Assembly (NCBI GenBank): GCA_900618795.1
Contig: UYJD01000017.1
Coordinates: forward strand, 188,314-252,313
Length of the DNA stretch: 64,000 nucleotides
Reading direction: 5' to 3'
Source: Cyanodermella asteris
Taxonomy: Eukaryota > Ascomycota > Lecanoromycetes > Ostropales > Stictidaceae
Part shown: positions 29,951 through 41,392 of the stretch, one piece after another
How the letters are laid out: each line of letters begins with the position of its first letter
Position numbering within the stretch: position 1 is the first letter of the stretch
Notes under the pieces: model-generated
Told to the model about the DNA's origin: nothing
The model's input: only the letters and a program-made list of their open reading frames with translations
Databases searched by the model: none
Position numbers and translations under genes: made by a program

Positions 29951-32684
29951 TGAGGCTCGTCCGTCACAAAGATCTACAGAGCTCACCGCTGTCGATGTCG
30001 ACCAATATCGGCGTCCAATTTCGCCTCATTTGTCCCTCGCGGCTAATCATGACTTTGGGCAGCCCTCGCCGCATTCGCAAATCGGGACGCTGTCAAGCCC
30101 AATCTGAAGTATCACCACAACGAAGCATCCAAATTCGATTGGTAGGTCGCTGATATCATTGACGAGCGCCTCGATATCGTCTCCCGGGGCCAGTCCATCA
30201 GCACGCGCACGTTCATCGTGCCGGCTCCGACATACAAAAGCCGGGCCTTCACTCTTACCGGCGAGCACGACCAGGCTTTCTGTGGACCAGGAAGCATGTA
30301 ATCAGTCCAGTTCATTGTGGTGATCTGCTCAAGGACACTGGCAATTTGTGCCCTAGTGCAGACCACAGGTGGTACAGAGTTGCGCAGTCAGGTCATCCTG
30401 TTCTCCTGCGCCTGTCGCATGCTGAGACTCTGAATGTCGCTCATCGCTTGGTGGCCGGCGAGCGTTTCGAGCACACTGCGCCACCTGGCAGCTGAGTCTG
30501 AGCGAAGCACGATGCAGTGCAGGGCTACTCTGACCCGGAAGCGGCACCCTTCACCTGCGCCTCACTAGTAGCCTCCCAGAGCAATCAAAGAGATAAACAT
30601 AAAACGCAAAAGCAGCAAAAGAATATGGGCGGAACTGAACCCAGGGCAAAACTGTGATTCACAAAAATCCCCCGTAAAGGAGATTTTTTATGCCAATTCA
30701 CTCGGTGGTTCCAATTTCTCGGTCAGGTTGAGTGTGGCGTGCTAGCCAACTGAGCCGGGCCCTGCACAATCGGTAGCCTGCTATCATTCGCACCTGATTA
30801 TGCCATGGTGGTGATTTGCAGATGCTGATAAAAGCCCCAATTATTAATATATCCCCAAATCTGGAAAGATCAGATTTAGTCAATGTGCGCACATAAACCT
30901 GGTATCGCAATCGCGAACTAACAGCCTCCACATGCTTGTGAGCGTCAGTGCAATGATGCAAGCAAGCAAGTCAAGGGTCGTTGAAGCCCAAGCATGGAAG
31001 ACTTGATTGCACTGCCCTTACATGGTTGTCAGAGCTTGACTTTAACAACAATCGACCACGGTGGTAGAAACGGTCACGTGTTGAATCCATACCAAGGTCC
31101 ACACGGCCCTCACACCGCCAAATACACAAGTGCCTTCAGGAGACACCAAATCAGCATATTTCTACGATGACCCAAGCAAGACGCTTTCAGTCCAATGCTG
31201 ACCAATCTTGCGAACGTACAGGATACCCTAGCATGGCGTGAAACTTGGAGCCTAGCTCTGCACCCCCGTGGTTGTGCACACTACCGATGCTGAGAACGTA
31301 CGGTATAGAATGTGAGTTCGGCTATGGAGTCCTACAAGATCACCTCACACAGTTCGCAACGTCGAATCTTACCACCATTGGCACGATGCTGGCATCCAGC
31401 GACCCGAATCAGGTCAATGGTCAGACGGTGTTTTGGGCAGTACTGGCCGTTGCCTTCAACGCGATGGCACAGACGTCCATTTGAGCGACACTCATATGAA
31501 GACACAGGACATGTTTGGAGGCGGTCTTTATCCCCAAACGTCTTCTCCTATCCTTTGTGGCGCAGACGTGATTCTGGAAGCTGCCCTCCTACTTCCATTG
31601 CTCAACCGAAAACTGAACGGGTTTATTGGACGGCGTTCGATATCATGGCCAACAGCTACGTCCGTAGTACGAGATGGTGATCACGCAACCGTCTCCGACA
31701 TGTGTCAGCTAGTCGGTGTTCGAACGGTCTTATTCATCTTCGACGTGCTCCCCCCAGGCCATCAAAGCCTACAGCATGGCTGGAGTTCTATCGCTGCAGA
31801 TCGTAATAGCCTTGTTCCTGGCAGCACCAATTGTTTGAACCGTGTCCAAACTCGGCGGGCACGACTTCGAGGTTCAGAAAAAGGGACAGAAGCGAAGGCA
31901 TCTACACTACTGGTTCTGGCACTACAGAAACACAGACGAAATGCCAGGGACTGACGAAGCAAATCAGCTACAAGGCCCGTCTGCGAAGTGGGAAATCGAC
32001 GCTCTGGGTCCATTAATGATTGTTTTCACTGTGAGCGCTCGTGGAAACTTGGGTGTGGTAAAAGGTGCGGTTGGAGATGAAGGGCCACAGAGCATGGGTA
32101 GTCTTCGCAATCTTCAATCTGTGCACCCTCGTCGTATATTGTGCAGTGGTGTTTGATGGTACTGATACCACAAACCGTTCTTAGACTGATCCACTCGGAA
32201 GACAAGAGTATCTTACCTGTCAATGCAAAGGATGACATTGCCATTCCGAGGTATCGCAACCCGCAGCAGTCACGGCATCCGACTTTATGCTCACAAAGAT
32301 CGTAGTGATTGTATCAGATGGAACTTCCACGACGTGATATAAGTCCAGAGATGGCATATTGCATTTACGCCTTAGCAGCGACGTGTTGCGTGTTTTGTAG
32401 ATTGCTAGATTACCGGTCATTGGTGACCGCGTTGGTGGCCGTCTCGCCGGCCGCCTCCCGAGCGGCGCCATCCCTTACTGAATGAAGGAACGCGGCCGCG
32501 CGAAGGGCGTCCGAGCTACAGACCTCATGGCCTGCTGAACATGACCGTGGCAGCTGAAAAGCCATGAAGCCCAGCTGCCTTTATTGCCGAGCATCCCCGT
32601 TTTCTCCTCGTTTCGTCGACCACACTCCTGTGGCTACGCAAAAGCAATTTTGAAGCCGTCTCGAGATCCGAAGCAGCTTACACC
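29951..32684. other. Gene-poor 2.7-kb stretch
   Basis: No accepted gene. Several frames of 80-170 codons (for example 30366-30112 minus and 31433-31954 plus) lack known motifs and splice into nothing convincing; 31245-31484 plus has some hydrophobic character. At 30755-30780 the minus strand reads GGGCCCGGCTCAGTTGGCTA, like the first part of a tRNA including the A box. A weak B-box-like GGTTCAGTTCC follows about 115 bases on, without a foldable cloverleaf. The stretch may hold decayed genes. Confidence 0.4.
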
Positions 32685-34671
32685 ATGGCAGCAAACGGGA
32701 CGGATTTGCAGCCGACTGACAGCCCAGAGCGGTCAGGACCTATGGCGGAGAGCATCGACAAGCCAGAGCCGACATCCGAGCCAATTCCGGTTCACGCTAT
32801 CAAAGAGAACCCCGAGCCCACTGCAGTGAACACCCCACCCGAGGATGACATCGACCCAGAGAACGAAGTCAAAGGCTTTCGACTCATCGTCCTGCATATC
32901 GGTCTCTGCCTATGCCTTTTCCTTATGGGATTGGTAAGGAGCGCTTGATCAGTCGTTTGTAGGATATTCTGCTGACGTTGCAAACAGGACTTCAATCTCA
33001 TCGCCACAGCCATCCCAGAAATCACTTCCGAATTCCGCTCCATCGATGATGTCGGTTGGTACGGATCCGCCTACTTCATCGCGCTATGCTGCACAACGCC
33101 CTTCTGCGGAAAGACGTTCCTGTTATTCCCCAAGAAGGTCGTCTTCCTGACCTACCTAGCAATCTTCGAGATCGGTAGTCTCGTATGCGCGACTGCACCT
33201 TCATCGCGAGCTCTCATTGCCGGAAGGGTCATCACCGGCTTCGGCGGAGCTGGGATTTCAGCCGGCGGGCTGACTTTGCTCGGTACAGTGATTCCCGTCC
33301 ACAAGAGAGCCGTATTCATTGGGACGATGAACTCGGTGTTCGTGGTTGCGAGCGTCATTGGGCCGGTCATTGCCGGAGCTTTGACACAAAATGTGACGTG
33401 GAGGTGGTGCTTCTGGATCAATTTACCGATCGGAGGCTTCGCTGCTATCGTTGTCATCCTGATCTTGCGTCTCAAGAGAGCCAGCACGGAGAATGTACCG
33501 TTGAAGGCGAAGCTGAAAGGCATGGATGGGCTTGGTTTTGTCCTCTTTGCAGGCTCTGTGGTGATGCTCTTGCTGGCTCTTCAGTGGGGCGGCAGCACCA
33601 ATCCGTGGAGGTAAGCGTGTTAAAGTCAGGCTCCGTCGTAATCTCGCTGACATTCTCCAGATCCAGTGTGATCATTGGCCTTTTCGTCGGCTTCGGCGTG
33701 ACTTTTGCAGCCTTCGTGTCATGGCAACTCCACCTTCAAGACGAAGCAATGATTCCTCCGAGGCTTTTCACAACGCACAGAAATGTTGCCGTTATATCAG
33801 CATATAACTTCTTTGCCAACGGGGCCTTCCAGGTCGTCATTTACTACTTGCCTCTGTGGTTCCAGGCAGCTCAAGGTGTAACACCGACGCAGAGTGGTGT
33901 CCAGTTTCTGGCCACTGCTATACCAGACATACTCACCTCGGTCTTTGGCTCAGGACTGATGCAGCAGTTGGGTCTGTTCAATCCGTTTACCTTTGTCGGT
34001 GCAGCTTGTATGTCCATCGGCGGCGGTCTTCTCTCGATGCTCTATCCAAGCATCTCAGAAGGGCATTGGATCGGCTATCAGATCCTTGGCGGGATTGGCT
34101 ATTCGTTCACGCTCACTTCGGTAAGTATTTCCTAGCATCGAGCATGATTGTCGTCCTAGTGAATAGACCTCTTACTCTTGCCAGGCCCATACTGGCATAC
34201 AAGCAAGCTTACCTCAAGAGCTTGTTTCCTTGGGAGCGACCACGCTGCTGTTTGTCATCTCTCTGAGTTGCACGATATTCCTGTCGATCAGTCAAGCCGT
34301 TTTCCAGGATGGGCTTGTCTCGAACCTTGAAAGAGTCGTACCAGAAGACACTGTAAATGCAGTCGTCTCCGCAGGTGCCACGAGGTTTCGAAGTGTTTTG
34401 GAACCCAGCCAGCTGGATGCTGTGGTGCAAGCCTACAGCACAGCGATCACGCAGACATTTGTAAGTGTACGAGCTATTCGTCGTGGTTTCTTGAGCTGAT
34501 CTTCGCAAGTACATCACCGCTGCATCTCCAGTCCTGTCGTTTATCATCGCTTTTGGCATGAAATGGGTACGAATCAAGAAACCGAAGAAAGAGGACGCGG
34601 AGGCCGCCAAAAGCGCGATCGGTTCGAAGGATCCCGAAAATAACGCTGAAAAGGAAGTCATCAGTAGCTAG
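32685..34671 (+). CDS. MFS multidrug/toxin efflux transporter, DHA2 (14-helix) type
   Basis: Five exons (32685-32933, 32988-33610, 33661-34120, 34185-34460, 34510-34671) encode 589 residues, all with GT..AG introns of 49-64 nt. After a hydrophilic N-terminus of about 68 residues come the helices of the DHA2 family. Key sequences are IGLCLCLFLMGLDFNLIATA (helix 1, with the D-x-x-I-x-x-T-A-I-P motif), IDDVGWYGSAYFIALCC, AGRVITGFGGAGISAGGLTL and WRWCFWINLPIGG. Also seen are TPTQSGVQFL, and QIL-GGIGYSF in the usual motif C position. The C-terminus is Lys/Glu-rich. Relatives export fungal toxins, azoles and other drugs at the plasma membrane. No biosynthetic cluster is visible, so the substrate is open. 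Confidence 0.92.
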
Positions 34672-36372
34672 ACTCTCCTGGTCTTGACTGACTCTGAGCT
34701 GTATCACGGAGCAGCTGTGAACATGTTTGCAATTTGGGCGGACATGCCTGTCCTGGTCATACTACCTCTATATAAACAAGAATAATGTTAATGTTGGCGG
34801 TGAAAACTATCTCGGCGCGATGGCACTCCTGGCCGAATGTAGAAGACAAAGCTGATCAATACGATGCTTTGATTGGGCTCGAGAGCCTGGCCGGATGCAT
34901 GATTGTCTGTGAGAGGTCCGAATCCCATCTCAACTCTCCAGAGGTGTAAACTCGGTCGGTGAGCTCGGGCCAAGTCCGCTGGGCCGCGTAAACTCCGCCG
35001 CTAGCGGGTTCCCACCTTCAAAACATTTTCGAGCTTCCCGTTTGCTCTTCCGCACTCACACGACTGGCATCGCACAATGCATCCAGCACCGTGCCCGAGC
35101 TTTTCTGAAGCTCATTGATTTCAGCAATGGTAAGTCGAAGCAAACTACAGATGTGACCACTTTATGAGGAAAAAACGCATAACCGCAATCAAACTAGAGT
35201 CTTTGACCCTTCGGGGAATGAAACTCCTTGCACGTCAGGCTGAAAACCAGTTCTGCTACACCTTGCGTACTCGATCCATCCTCTGAGGCACAAAGCTAAC
35301 TGTCATCAAGTCCACAGCGTTCAAGCATATTGTCCTCTGGTGTTCTCCTGCCGCCAGCCAAAAGTACAGCACAATAGGTACGTACATTCCGATTGCGCTC
35401 GAGTCAGGGTTTTGCACATTGGGTGCGGTGATGATTTCTTCGTGCTTTGCACGCTGGAAATTACCGACTAAGGGCCTTCGGGTCACTGCTTAAAACATAG
35501 AGGCTGTTTCTGAGCTCCCAAGAAACCCCGACTTGGCGCGAGTCGCAAATTCTCGAAGATGACAATTGCTAACTCGAAGACAGCTCTTGATGAGCGATGT
35601 GCAGTACCATCCACCCTGCGTCAAACACACATCGGACGCCGTATGTTCTCCTAAACGCCCTGGCGCCGAAGGGCAATCGCGCTTCTGCGATGATATCAGA
35701 TGGCAAAAGCCCAGTGGAACAAGTTTGAATAATGTCAGTCACATCCTGTTGAGCTCTACCCCTGTAGTGATGAAACGGCACTGGGCTCTGATAACACTTG
35801 AGCGACATGCCTTACAGTGACAGGCCTCAGAAACCTCGTCCGTCTGAACACAAATTCACAGATTGTTTCACTGCGCAATTACCTTCATAAGCAGTTTTCA
35901 CTGACCTGCAAGTAGAATGTCGACGACCATGCATATCTCGCCGTAAATGCCATTTGACTCGCATCCGGGCCGTTGTCACTAATGTAAGTCTGGTTTTACA
36001 TAACGCACTGCGCGCGCTTCTTCCATGATGATCTCCCTTTAGATGACGAGTCTTATCGGCGTTTGCCATGCAGACACAATCTTTTTTATACCATTCATGC
36101 ATTACCTGACAATTCAATGTGTCCCACACGTTCTCGCACCTACTTAGTGACGCGGTCAAGCTGACATCTACAGGGTGTTTGCTTTTACGGCAATCCAGAG
36201 CACCAGTGTAGAGAAACGTCAAATGATGTGGTACATATTTAGTTCTTGATGCTACCCACCTGTAAGCTAAATGGAAGACCAACATGCCATAAGATACAAG
36301 TAAATATTGTACACAAACGTATCAGTACACAACGCTCAATAAAATCACACTAATCGTTTTCAACGTTTACCC
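34672..36372. other. Intergenic 1.7-kb stretch; no gene seen
   Basis: It lies between the 3' ends of the transporter and COY1. Frames up to 152 codons (36285-35827 minus) have no recognisable motif and a composition unlike the neighbouring genes. Confidence 0.45.
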
Positions 36373-38649
36373 TCAAGCGCCATTAGGCAATTCTCGCTTC
36401 AATGGTCCACTGCCCGGCCCTGCTCCAGAGCCTTTCCCTGCTGCGGCGCCGGTTCCCGAAGCACTCCCAGCCAGACTGGCACCAACCGCCGCTGCCGCCT
36501 CGCCAACATGATGTGCGCTCTCCATGCCCTGCATCCAGTAGAGCATCAGAAAGATGAGGACGTGAAGAGCGATGCAGTATCCCGCAAAGAGATTCCTGCT
36601 CGTGCGATTCGACAACACCATCCTCGCAAGCGAGAACACAGCTCGCTCCGGTCGGCTAAGCTGTTTGTACGCTCGTGCAGCCTCTCGCCCTCTGAACGCA
36701 GTCAACGGGCTCGCTGCGTTTGCTTCGTAAGCAGGTCGATATCGTTCTTCGGCAGCTCCTCCCGCTGCAAAAGCGCTGCTAGCGGCTGTAGAGGGAGGTG
36801 GTGCGTACGCATTGGCGCTGCTCCGCTGATATGTGCTGACGTACCGGGTCTTCTCGTACAGGTTCAGATTGTCCTTTTGCAGACTGGCTACCTCTTGCCG
36901 TAGTGAGCTGATGGTCTGATGCTGCTTCTGTAGCTCGGCATCTAGCTCGCTGTTCTTTTTCTTGAAGCGGTCTCGCTGTGCTTGTACCATGGGGAGGATC
37001 CCGCCGCCTCCGCCCACTGCTTCGCCTGAACGGAGGGCATCTAGCGATGCAGTTGCTGAGGCTGGCACATTGTCGAATGGCGAGGACCGCATTGAAGGGT
37101 CGAACCCTGAGATTATCGATGATGTTGGACTTGATCGGCGGGTCCGTCCCATTGCCGAGGGCGCGTAGCCGCGGCCACCGGCGACAGACCGTGCCGAGGA
37201 GAAGGTATTCGACGCTTCCTGTTGCAAGGTGGTGAGATCGTTTTCTAGGGTCGCATTGAGTTGCTGCGTCTTCTGCAGCTCCGCCGAAGTAGCGGACGCC
37301 GACTCTCGTAGTGTGTCTAGCTCTGCTTGCAGTTCCTGTTGCGATACACGGAGCTCAGCCATGTCGTTGCTGAGCTTCTTGTTCCGTGCGAGGAGAAGCT
37401 GTTCGAGGGAGTCCTTTTGTCCTGCTGAAGAGACGCCGTTGGTCTTTCCACCTGCGAGATCCTCTCTCAGAGCAGGGCCATCGTCATCCTCGTTGGCCAG
37501 CTCGATTGCCTTGACGATCTCGAGCTCGCGCTTGATGTCCGGATAGTCTCTCCACTGCAACAGCTTGGCTTGCAAATCTTCCCGCTCTTGCTTCAGGTTC
37601 GCAACGTCCTTGTCCAGGCTCTTCAACCGCGTCTCAAGCTGTCGCGTCTCACTGTCCTTGTCGATCTTGGCTGCTTCAAGCTTCCGTAGCAGCGAAGAGT
37701 TCTGCGTTCGGAGTTGTACAAAAGCTGGTTCGTCCTCGGGGTTCACCTTCTTCGGCGCATTTGAGGAGACCTCCGCGAGCTCCATTCGTAGCTGCTCGTT
37801 CCGTGCTTGCATCTCGGCCAGCCTCTGGCTCGTCTTCTCTAGGTCCGATGTCACAATCTCCAGTTCAGCTGCACTAGCGTATGACTGGCGACCTCCCTCG
37901 GCACCCGAGCTCTCCTCGAGTCGCTGCGATACCTCGTAATTCGCTTTCATCTCTTCGACGACCCGATCCTGGCCGGCAACACGCTCTTGCAGAGCCTTCT
38001 CTTTCGCTACCCAATCACTCTTGCTTTCTTCCAAAACGCCCTTCCATGTTGTCTCAATCTCTTTTGCCTTTGCCTCCTGTCCCTCTTCCAACTTCTTCCT
38101 TGTGTCCCTCTCTCCTTCCAGGGCCTTCTCCATGTTGTCTAGATCCCTCGTCAGATTCCCGACCTGCTTCTTCAATTGCTCGTTCTCAGCATTCAACTTC
38201 GGCACCGTTTCCTCACTGACCAGCAATGCGTCGACGCTGGCCTCCAACAGCGGGAACGGATCCGGCGCATCGCTAATCGGCGTATACAACGCCAGAAACC
38301 CACTGGTACTCCTCTTCTCGTGGCCAGTGAGCAGATCAATGTAGTTCTGATATACCTTCAGCAAGCTCTTGATCTCCGTAAGCTTGTCCGCATCCTCAAG
38401 TTTGCGAAAGTCCTTTGTCTTCTGCGCAAGCTCTTTACGCTGCGCAAGAGCTTCTTTCTGATTGTCGACAAGTGATGTGGCCGTGGAATCGAGCGTGGGC
38501 ATCAATGCCCCCAGGCCGACGTTGCGCCATGCTGAGATGGCGTTCTGGAACTGGTTCGGCGTGGCTGAGGAGCTGGAAGTAGGTGTGTTGGTGGCATTTT
38601 CGGTGCTGTCTTGCGTGGGCAGCTGCCCGGGGTCGACGGGGACGTCCAT
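36373..38649 (-). CDS. COY1: Golgi coiled-coil tail-anchored protein CASP/Coy1
   Basis: An intronless frame of 758 residues. The N-terminal block FQNAISAWRNVGLGALMPTL followed by TATSLVDNQKEALAQRKELA and KLTEIKSLLKVYQNYIDLLT is the hallmark of CASP (Cux1 alternative splice product) proteins. The middle 400 residues are long coiled coils with little Pro or Gly. The conserved C-terminal CASP domain reads IVKAIEL, LPMVQAQRDRFKKKNSELDA, LYEKTRYVSTYQ and ARAYKQLSRPERAVFSLARM. One membrane segment follows at about 695-715 (YCIALHVLIFLMLYWMQ). Coy1 is a golgin that tethers COPI vesicles within the Golgi. A Gly/Ala tail of 40 residues after the membrane segment is longer than in yeast. Confidence 0.95.
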   Translation of the reverse strand: MDVPVDPGQLPTQDSTENATNTPTSSSSATPNQFQNAISAWRNVGLGALMPTLDSTATSLVDNQKEALAQRKELAQKTKDFRKLEDADKLTEIKSLLKVYQNYIDLLTGHEKRSTSGFLALYTPISDAPDPFPLLEASVDALLVSEETVPKLNAENEQLKKQVGNLTRDLDNMEKALEGERDTRKKLEEGQEAKAKEIETTWKGVLEESKSDWVAKEKALQERVAGQDRVVEEMKANYEVSQRLEESSGAEGGRQSYASAAELEIVTSDLEKTSQRLAEMQARNEQLRMELAEVSSNAPKKVNPEDEPAFVQLRTQNSSLLRKLEAAKIDKDSETRQLETRLKSLDKDVANLKQEREDLQAKLLQWRDYPDIKRELEIVKAIELANEDDDGPALREDLAGGKTNGVSSAGQKDSLEQLLLARNKKLSNDMAELRVSQQELQAELDTLRESASATSAELQKTQQLNATLENDLTTLQQEASNTFSSARSVAGGRGYAPSAMGRTRRSSPTSSIISGFDPSMRSSPFDNVPASATASLDALRSGEAVGGGGGILPMVQAQRDRFKKKNSELDAELQKQHQTISSLRQEVASLQKDNLNLYEKTRYVSTYQRSSANAYAPPPSTAASSAFAAGGAAEERYRPAYEANAASPLTAFRGREAARAYKQLSRPERAVFSLARMVLSNRTSRNLFAGYCIALHVLIFLMLYWMQGMESAHHVGEAAAAVGASLAGSASGTGAAAGKGSGAGPGSGPLKRELPNGA

Positions 38650-39542
38650 GGTCGTTCATGTGGGTGTAAGAAGTATCAGCGGCTATGAACGGGGCGGCAG
38701 CATCTTGGTATGCTTGTTGTCGAAATGTCTTGGTCGGATGAAACAGCTGTCGTCAGCCTGCTGTAGCGGAGTTGGCGGCCGCGGGAAACGCATGTGTTTC
38801 AGCACGGCAGAGCCGCTCTCTCACAAAAACCACAGCGCTGCTGTGATGAGTGATAGAACGGTACAAGCTAGGGCAGTCGACCAAGTATGATGCAATATCA
38901 GCTCTTACTCCGCGCAGCGTCTGCTGTAATACAGAATTGCTAAAATTGAAAGTGTTACTGCCTTATAGGCATAAAATTTAGCGTTGAGAAAAGCTAGGAC
39001 CGAACGGTGTTGGTTCAGTAGTTGTTGTAGAGGATGCTGGTCGTCATCAATATGTATTTAGTAAACGATATTGAAAGCACAGGCAGCGCCGGCCTCGAGG
39101 ATCGTCAAAAAAGGGAAGACAAGTTGAAATCCCGAAGGCGGCGGAGCACGGGCGATGGGGGAGGGCGTCGCTGGTGTGGTGGTGGGAGTGTTGCTGGCGG
39201 GAGGCATGGGATGCTCTGCAAGGCCCGTCTTCCATCGTTGCAAGAGCCTGGTAACGTCCCTTCTCGTCCTCGAGAAGGGACCTTATAGAGAAACCTTTCA
39301 CCTGCATGTTGCAGGAGCGATCACGACTCAATGCTCTGGACGCAAGTATGCTCTGGTGGTGAAAAGGAAAGTCCAAGTGCAGCAGCGAGCTCTTACCTAT
39401 CAGTAGTGGTTCGTGCGTTCTGTTCCATATGGTACCGTGAGCCGCTCACCGAGAATCATACGCGGTCGTGACTATCCCAAATTGCTGCTCATCAATTGTA
39501 TGTTCCTCATGCAAATTAAAGTAATATACATACACTGGCCGC
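38650..39542. other. Intergenic; COY1 promoter and MSS51 3' flank
   Basis: About 890 bases. No coding likeness was seen. Confidence 0.5.
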
Positions 39543-41048
39543 TCAGTTGTTTGAGGCCGACTCCTCACGGTCAGTGTCGTACACCCTTGCTTCATACCTC
39601 TTGCCTCTGAAGGCCCACACGCCCCAATTGCTGCAGCTGACATCTGCCGGGTCAAAGTCATTGATATCCCATCGCAGACTGCGGAAGAGGTTCTCGCCGG
39701 GCTCCATAAGCATATCGTACTCGCCTCGTGCGGTCTTCTCAACCCATTCCTGGTCACGATGCATGTCCCATTCGGTGTAACCCGTACAAATGATTGGACA
39801 TTTCGTTTCCAAAAGCTGCGGCAATGTATGAGCCCACTCCGCAGAAGAAGCTGGGTGCCCGAGACCGGGATGGAACAGAACGAAGGCGTCGAGATAGGCG
39901 TCATATGGCGCAAAGTAGCCGGTATTGTGAATTGTGTGGTAATAGTCGACGATGGTGCTTATCTTCATCGTTGACCCAAGACGATCCTCGATGACTGCTC
40001 CAAATGGGTTGCGCACTGTCCTGTCGGGCAGAGGGTATTCAGAATCACGTCCTGCCATAGCTTCCGGGCCAATGAAGATCAAATGAAAGCTTGCTCTAGG
40101 AAACAACCAGGAAAGCTGCTGCCAGGCGTCCCGAGGCAACGAAGACTCAGCTCGAGCCCCGAGAATGAAGATGCGAACTGCGGGTGCCTTCGGCTTCAAG
40201 CTTTTGACATCGGTGCCTGCACCGCTCGCGGGAGGATGTAACGAATACCGCAAGGCGCTCAACGATCTGAGCCCCTCCTTGGTGAGCCTGCCCCCTCTGG
40301 AAAGAGTGTAGGGGCTTAGTTCGTGAAGAACGCTTCCGATCGTAAGGGGATACGTCAGGACCTTGGTTGCTTGACGCATACTTCGCATGTCGTTGATTGC
40401 CTCGAACTGTCTGGTGTAAAGCAGCGTGTCCCAGTTGGACATGTTTGGCAAAGCCTCTTCAATATATGGGCCTGAATACTGAAACTCGGGGAAAAACCTT
40501 CCACTCCGTAGGTCGTGATCGTCCTCATTGATTTGTCTCAAAGTATCGCAGATTTCCAAGTGCTGTTCATAATCATCCTGCCAATGCTCTTTACTACATG
40601 AGATGGGAATTCCGCAATCGGGACACTCGAAATCGACGTGTCGCGGAGGCTCTGTCCCCGAAGCTTGTCGCGACGCTGGATCGTTGGGACCGAATGCCAT
40701 ACGGGTCTGTCTGTGAGAAGGGTGAGGGCAGTAGGCATGCTGTCTCATGAACGCTGCTCGCCGACGCATGTCCGGCACTGGCGAGGAAGAGAGAGGATGG
40801 AAGAGATTGCCATGGGCAAGGGCCGGGTTCGGCGTTGGCGCTTCAGCGTCGCTGGGCTGTCCTCTGGCATCGAAGCTCATAGACACCGAAGACGAAGCTT
40901 TCCTTTGTGTCCGCGATAGTGGTACAGCTGGTTTTGCCGGCGTTGAAATGAAGCGGGCTCCACTGAGCGACTGCCGGGCACCTGGCTGCGTCGAAAGGCG
41001 TCGCGCAACTGCTCGCGAGCATCTCAGGCAGGTATAAGCCGGCTGCAT
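39543..41048 (-). CDS. MSS51: Mitochondrial translational activator MSS51 (MYND-type zinc finger)
   Basis: An intronless frame of 501 residues. The N-terminus is Arg/Ser-rich and acid-free (LRCSRAVARRLSTQPGAR), an import signal. The zinc finger comprises YCPHPSH (Cys107) and ECPDCGIPISCSKEHWQDDY with Cys142, Cys145, Cys151 and His155, followed by His163 and Cys167. Then come CDTLRQINEDDHDLRSGR, NWDTLLYTRQFEAINDMRSM and LTYPLTIGSVLHELSPY, all typical of Mss51. The C-terminal part (LDAFVLFHPGLGHP, ETKCPIICTGYTEWDM) completes the family. In yeast Mss51 activates translation of COX1 mRNA and couples it to complex IV assembly. The gene is divergent from RSE1 with 344 bp between starts. Confidence 0.93.
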   Translation of the reverse strand: MQPAYTCLRCSRAVARRLSTQPGARQSLSGARFISTPAKPAVPLSRTQRKASSSVSMSFDARGQPSDAEAPTPNPALAHGNLFHPLSSSPVPDMRRRAAFMRQHAYCPHPSHRQTRMAFGPNDPASRQASGTEPPRHVDFECPDCGIPISCSKEHWQDDYEQHLEICDTLRQINEDDHDLRSGRFFPEFQYSGPYIEEALPNMSNWDTLLYTRQFEAINDMRSMRQATKVLTYPLTIGSVLHELSPYTLSRGGRLTKEGLRSLSALRYSLHPPASGAGTDVKSLKPKAPAVRIFILGARAESSLPRDAWQQLSWLFPRASFHLIFIGPEAMAGRDSEYPLPDRTVRNPFGAVIEDRLGSTMKISTIVDYYHTIHNTGYFAPYDAYLDAFVLFHPGLGHPASSAEWAHTLPQLLETKCPIICTGYTEWDMHRDQEWVEKTARGEYDMLMEPGENLFRSLRWDINDFDPADVSCSNWGVWAFRGKRYEARVYDTDREESASNN

Positions 41049-41392
41049 GATGACCGCGGCCCTCTATGGGGGTCTGGACTGGAAATGTGGTTGACTTGGA
41101 CGCGGATTGATGAAGCTCGAACTTCGAGTGACGATAGATGCTTGCCAAGACATTTGAGCTTCAAGCTTGCGGCGGCACATTTTCTCGCCTGGAGCTTCTC
41201 TAGCAACGCGCCTTTACAGTCGACAGCAACACACCCTCAAACTTCATCAGCGCCGCTTTGGCACCCTTGCAAGCAGCAATGCTTGTTGCCATCGACGATA
41301 ATAGTCCAGCTTGAGACGATCACTGTCTGCTTCTCCAAGCGAGGAAGTCGAAAGCTCAACCAGCCGTCCTTTGCGGGCACGCGTCGCCCACC
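41049..41392. promoter_or_regulatory. Divergent promoter region, MSS51 / RSE1
   Basis: A 344-bp spacer between head-to-head housekeeping genes must supply both promoters. No distinct TATA box was recognised. Confidence 0.5.

Noticed and set aside
31245-31954. Overlapping plus-strand frames in the gene-poor region before the MFS gene
   Set aside because: Considered as a decayed transporter, but the pieces do not line up with any transporter motif and no splice sites join them.
32685-34671. Secondary-metabolite cluster around the MFS transporter
   Set aside because: No synthase, P450 or regulator of such a cluster is present within the flanking 5 kb.
35827-36285. 152-codon minus-strand frame downstream of COY1
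   Set aside because: No motif, no hydrophobic or domain pattern, and a Cys/His-rich composition typical of random translation.
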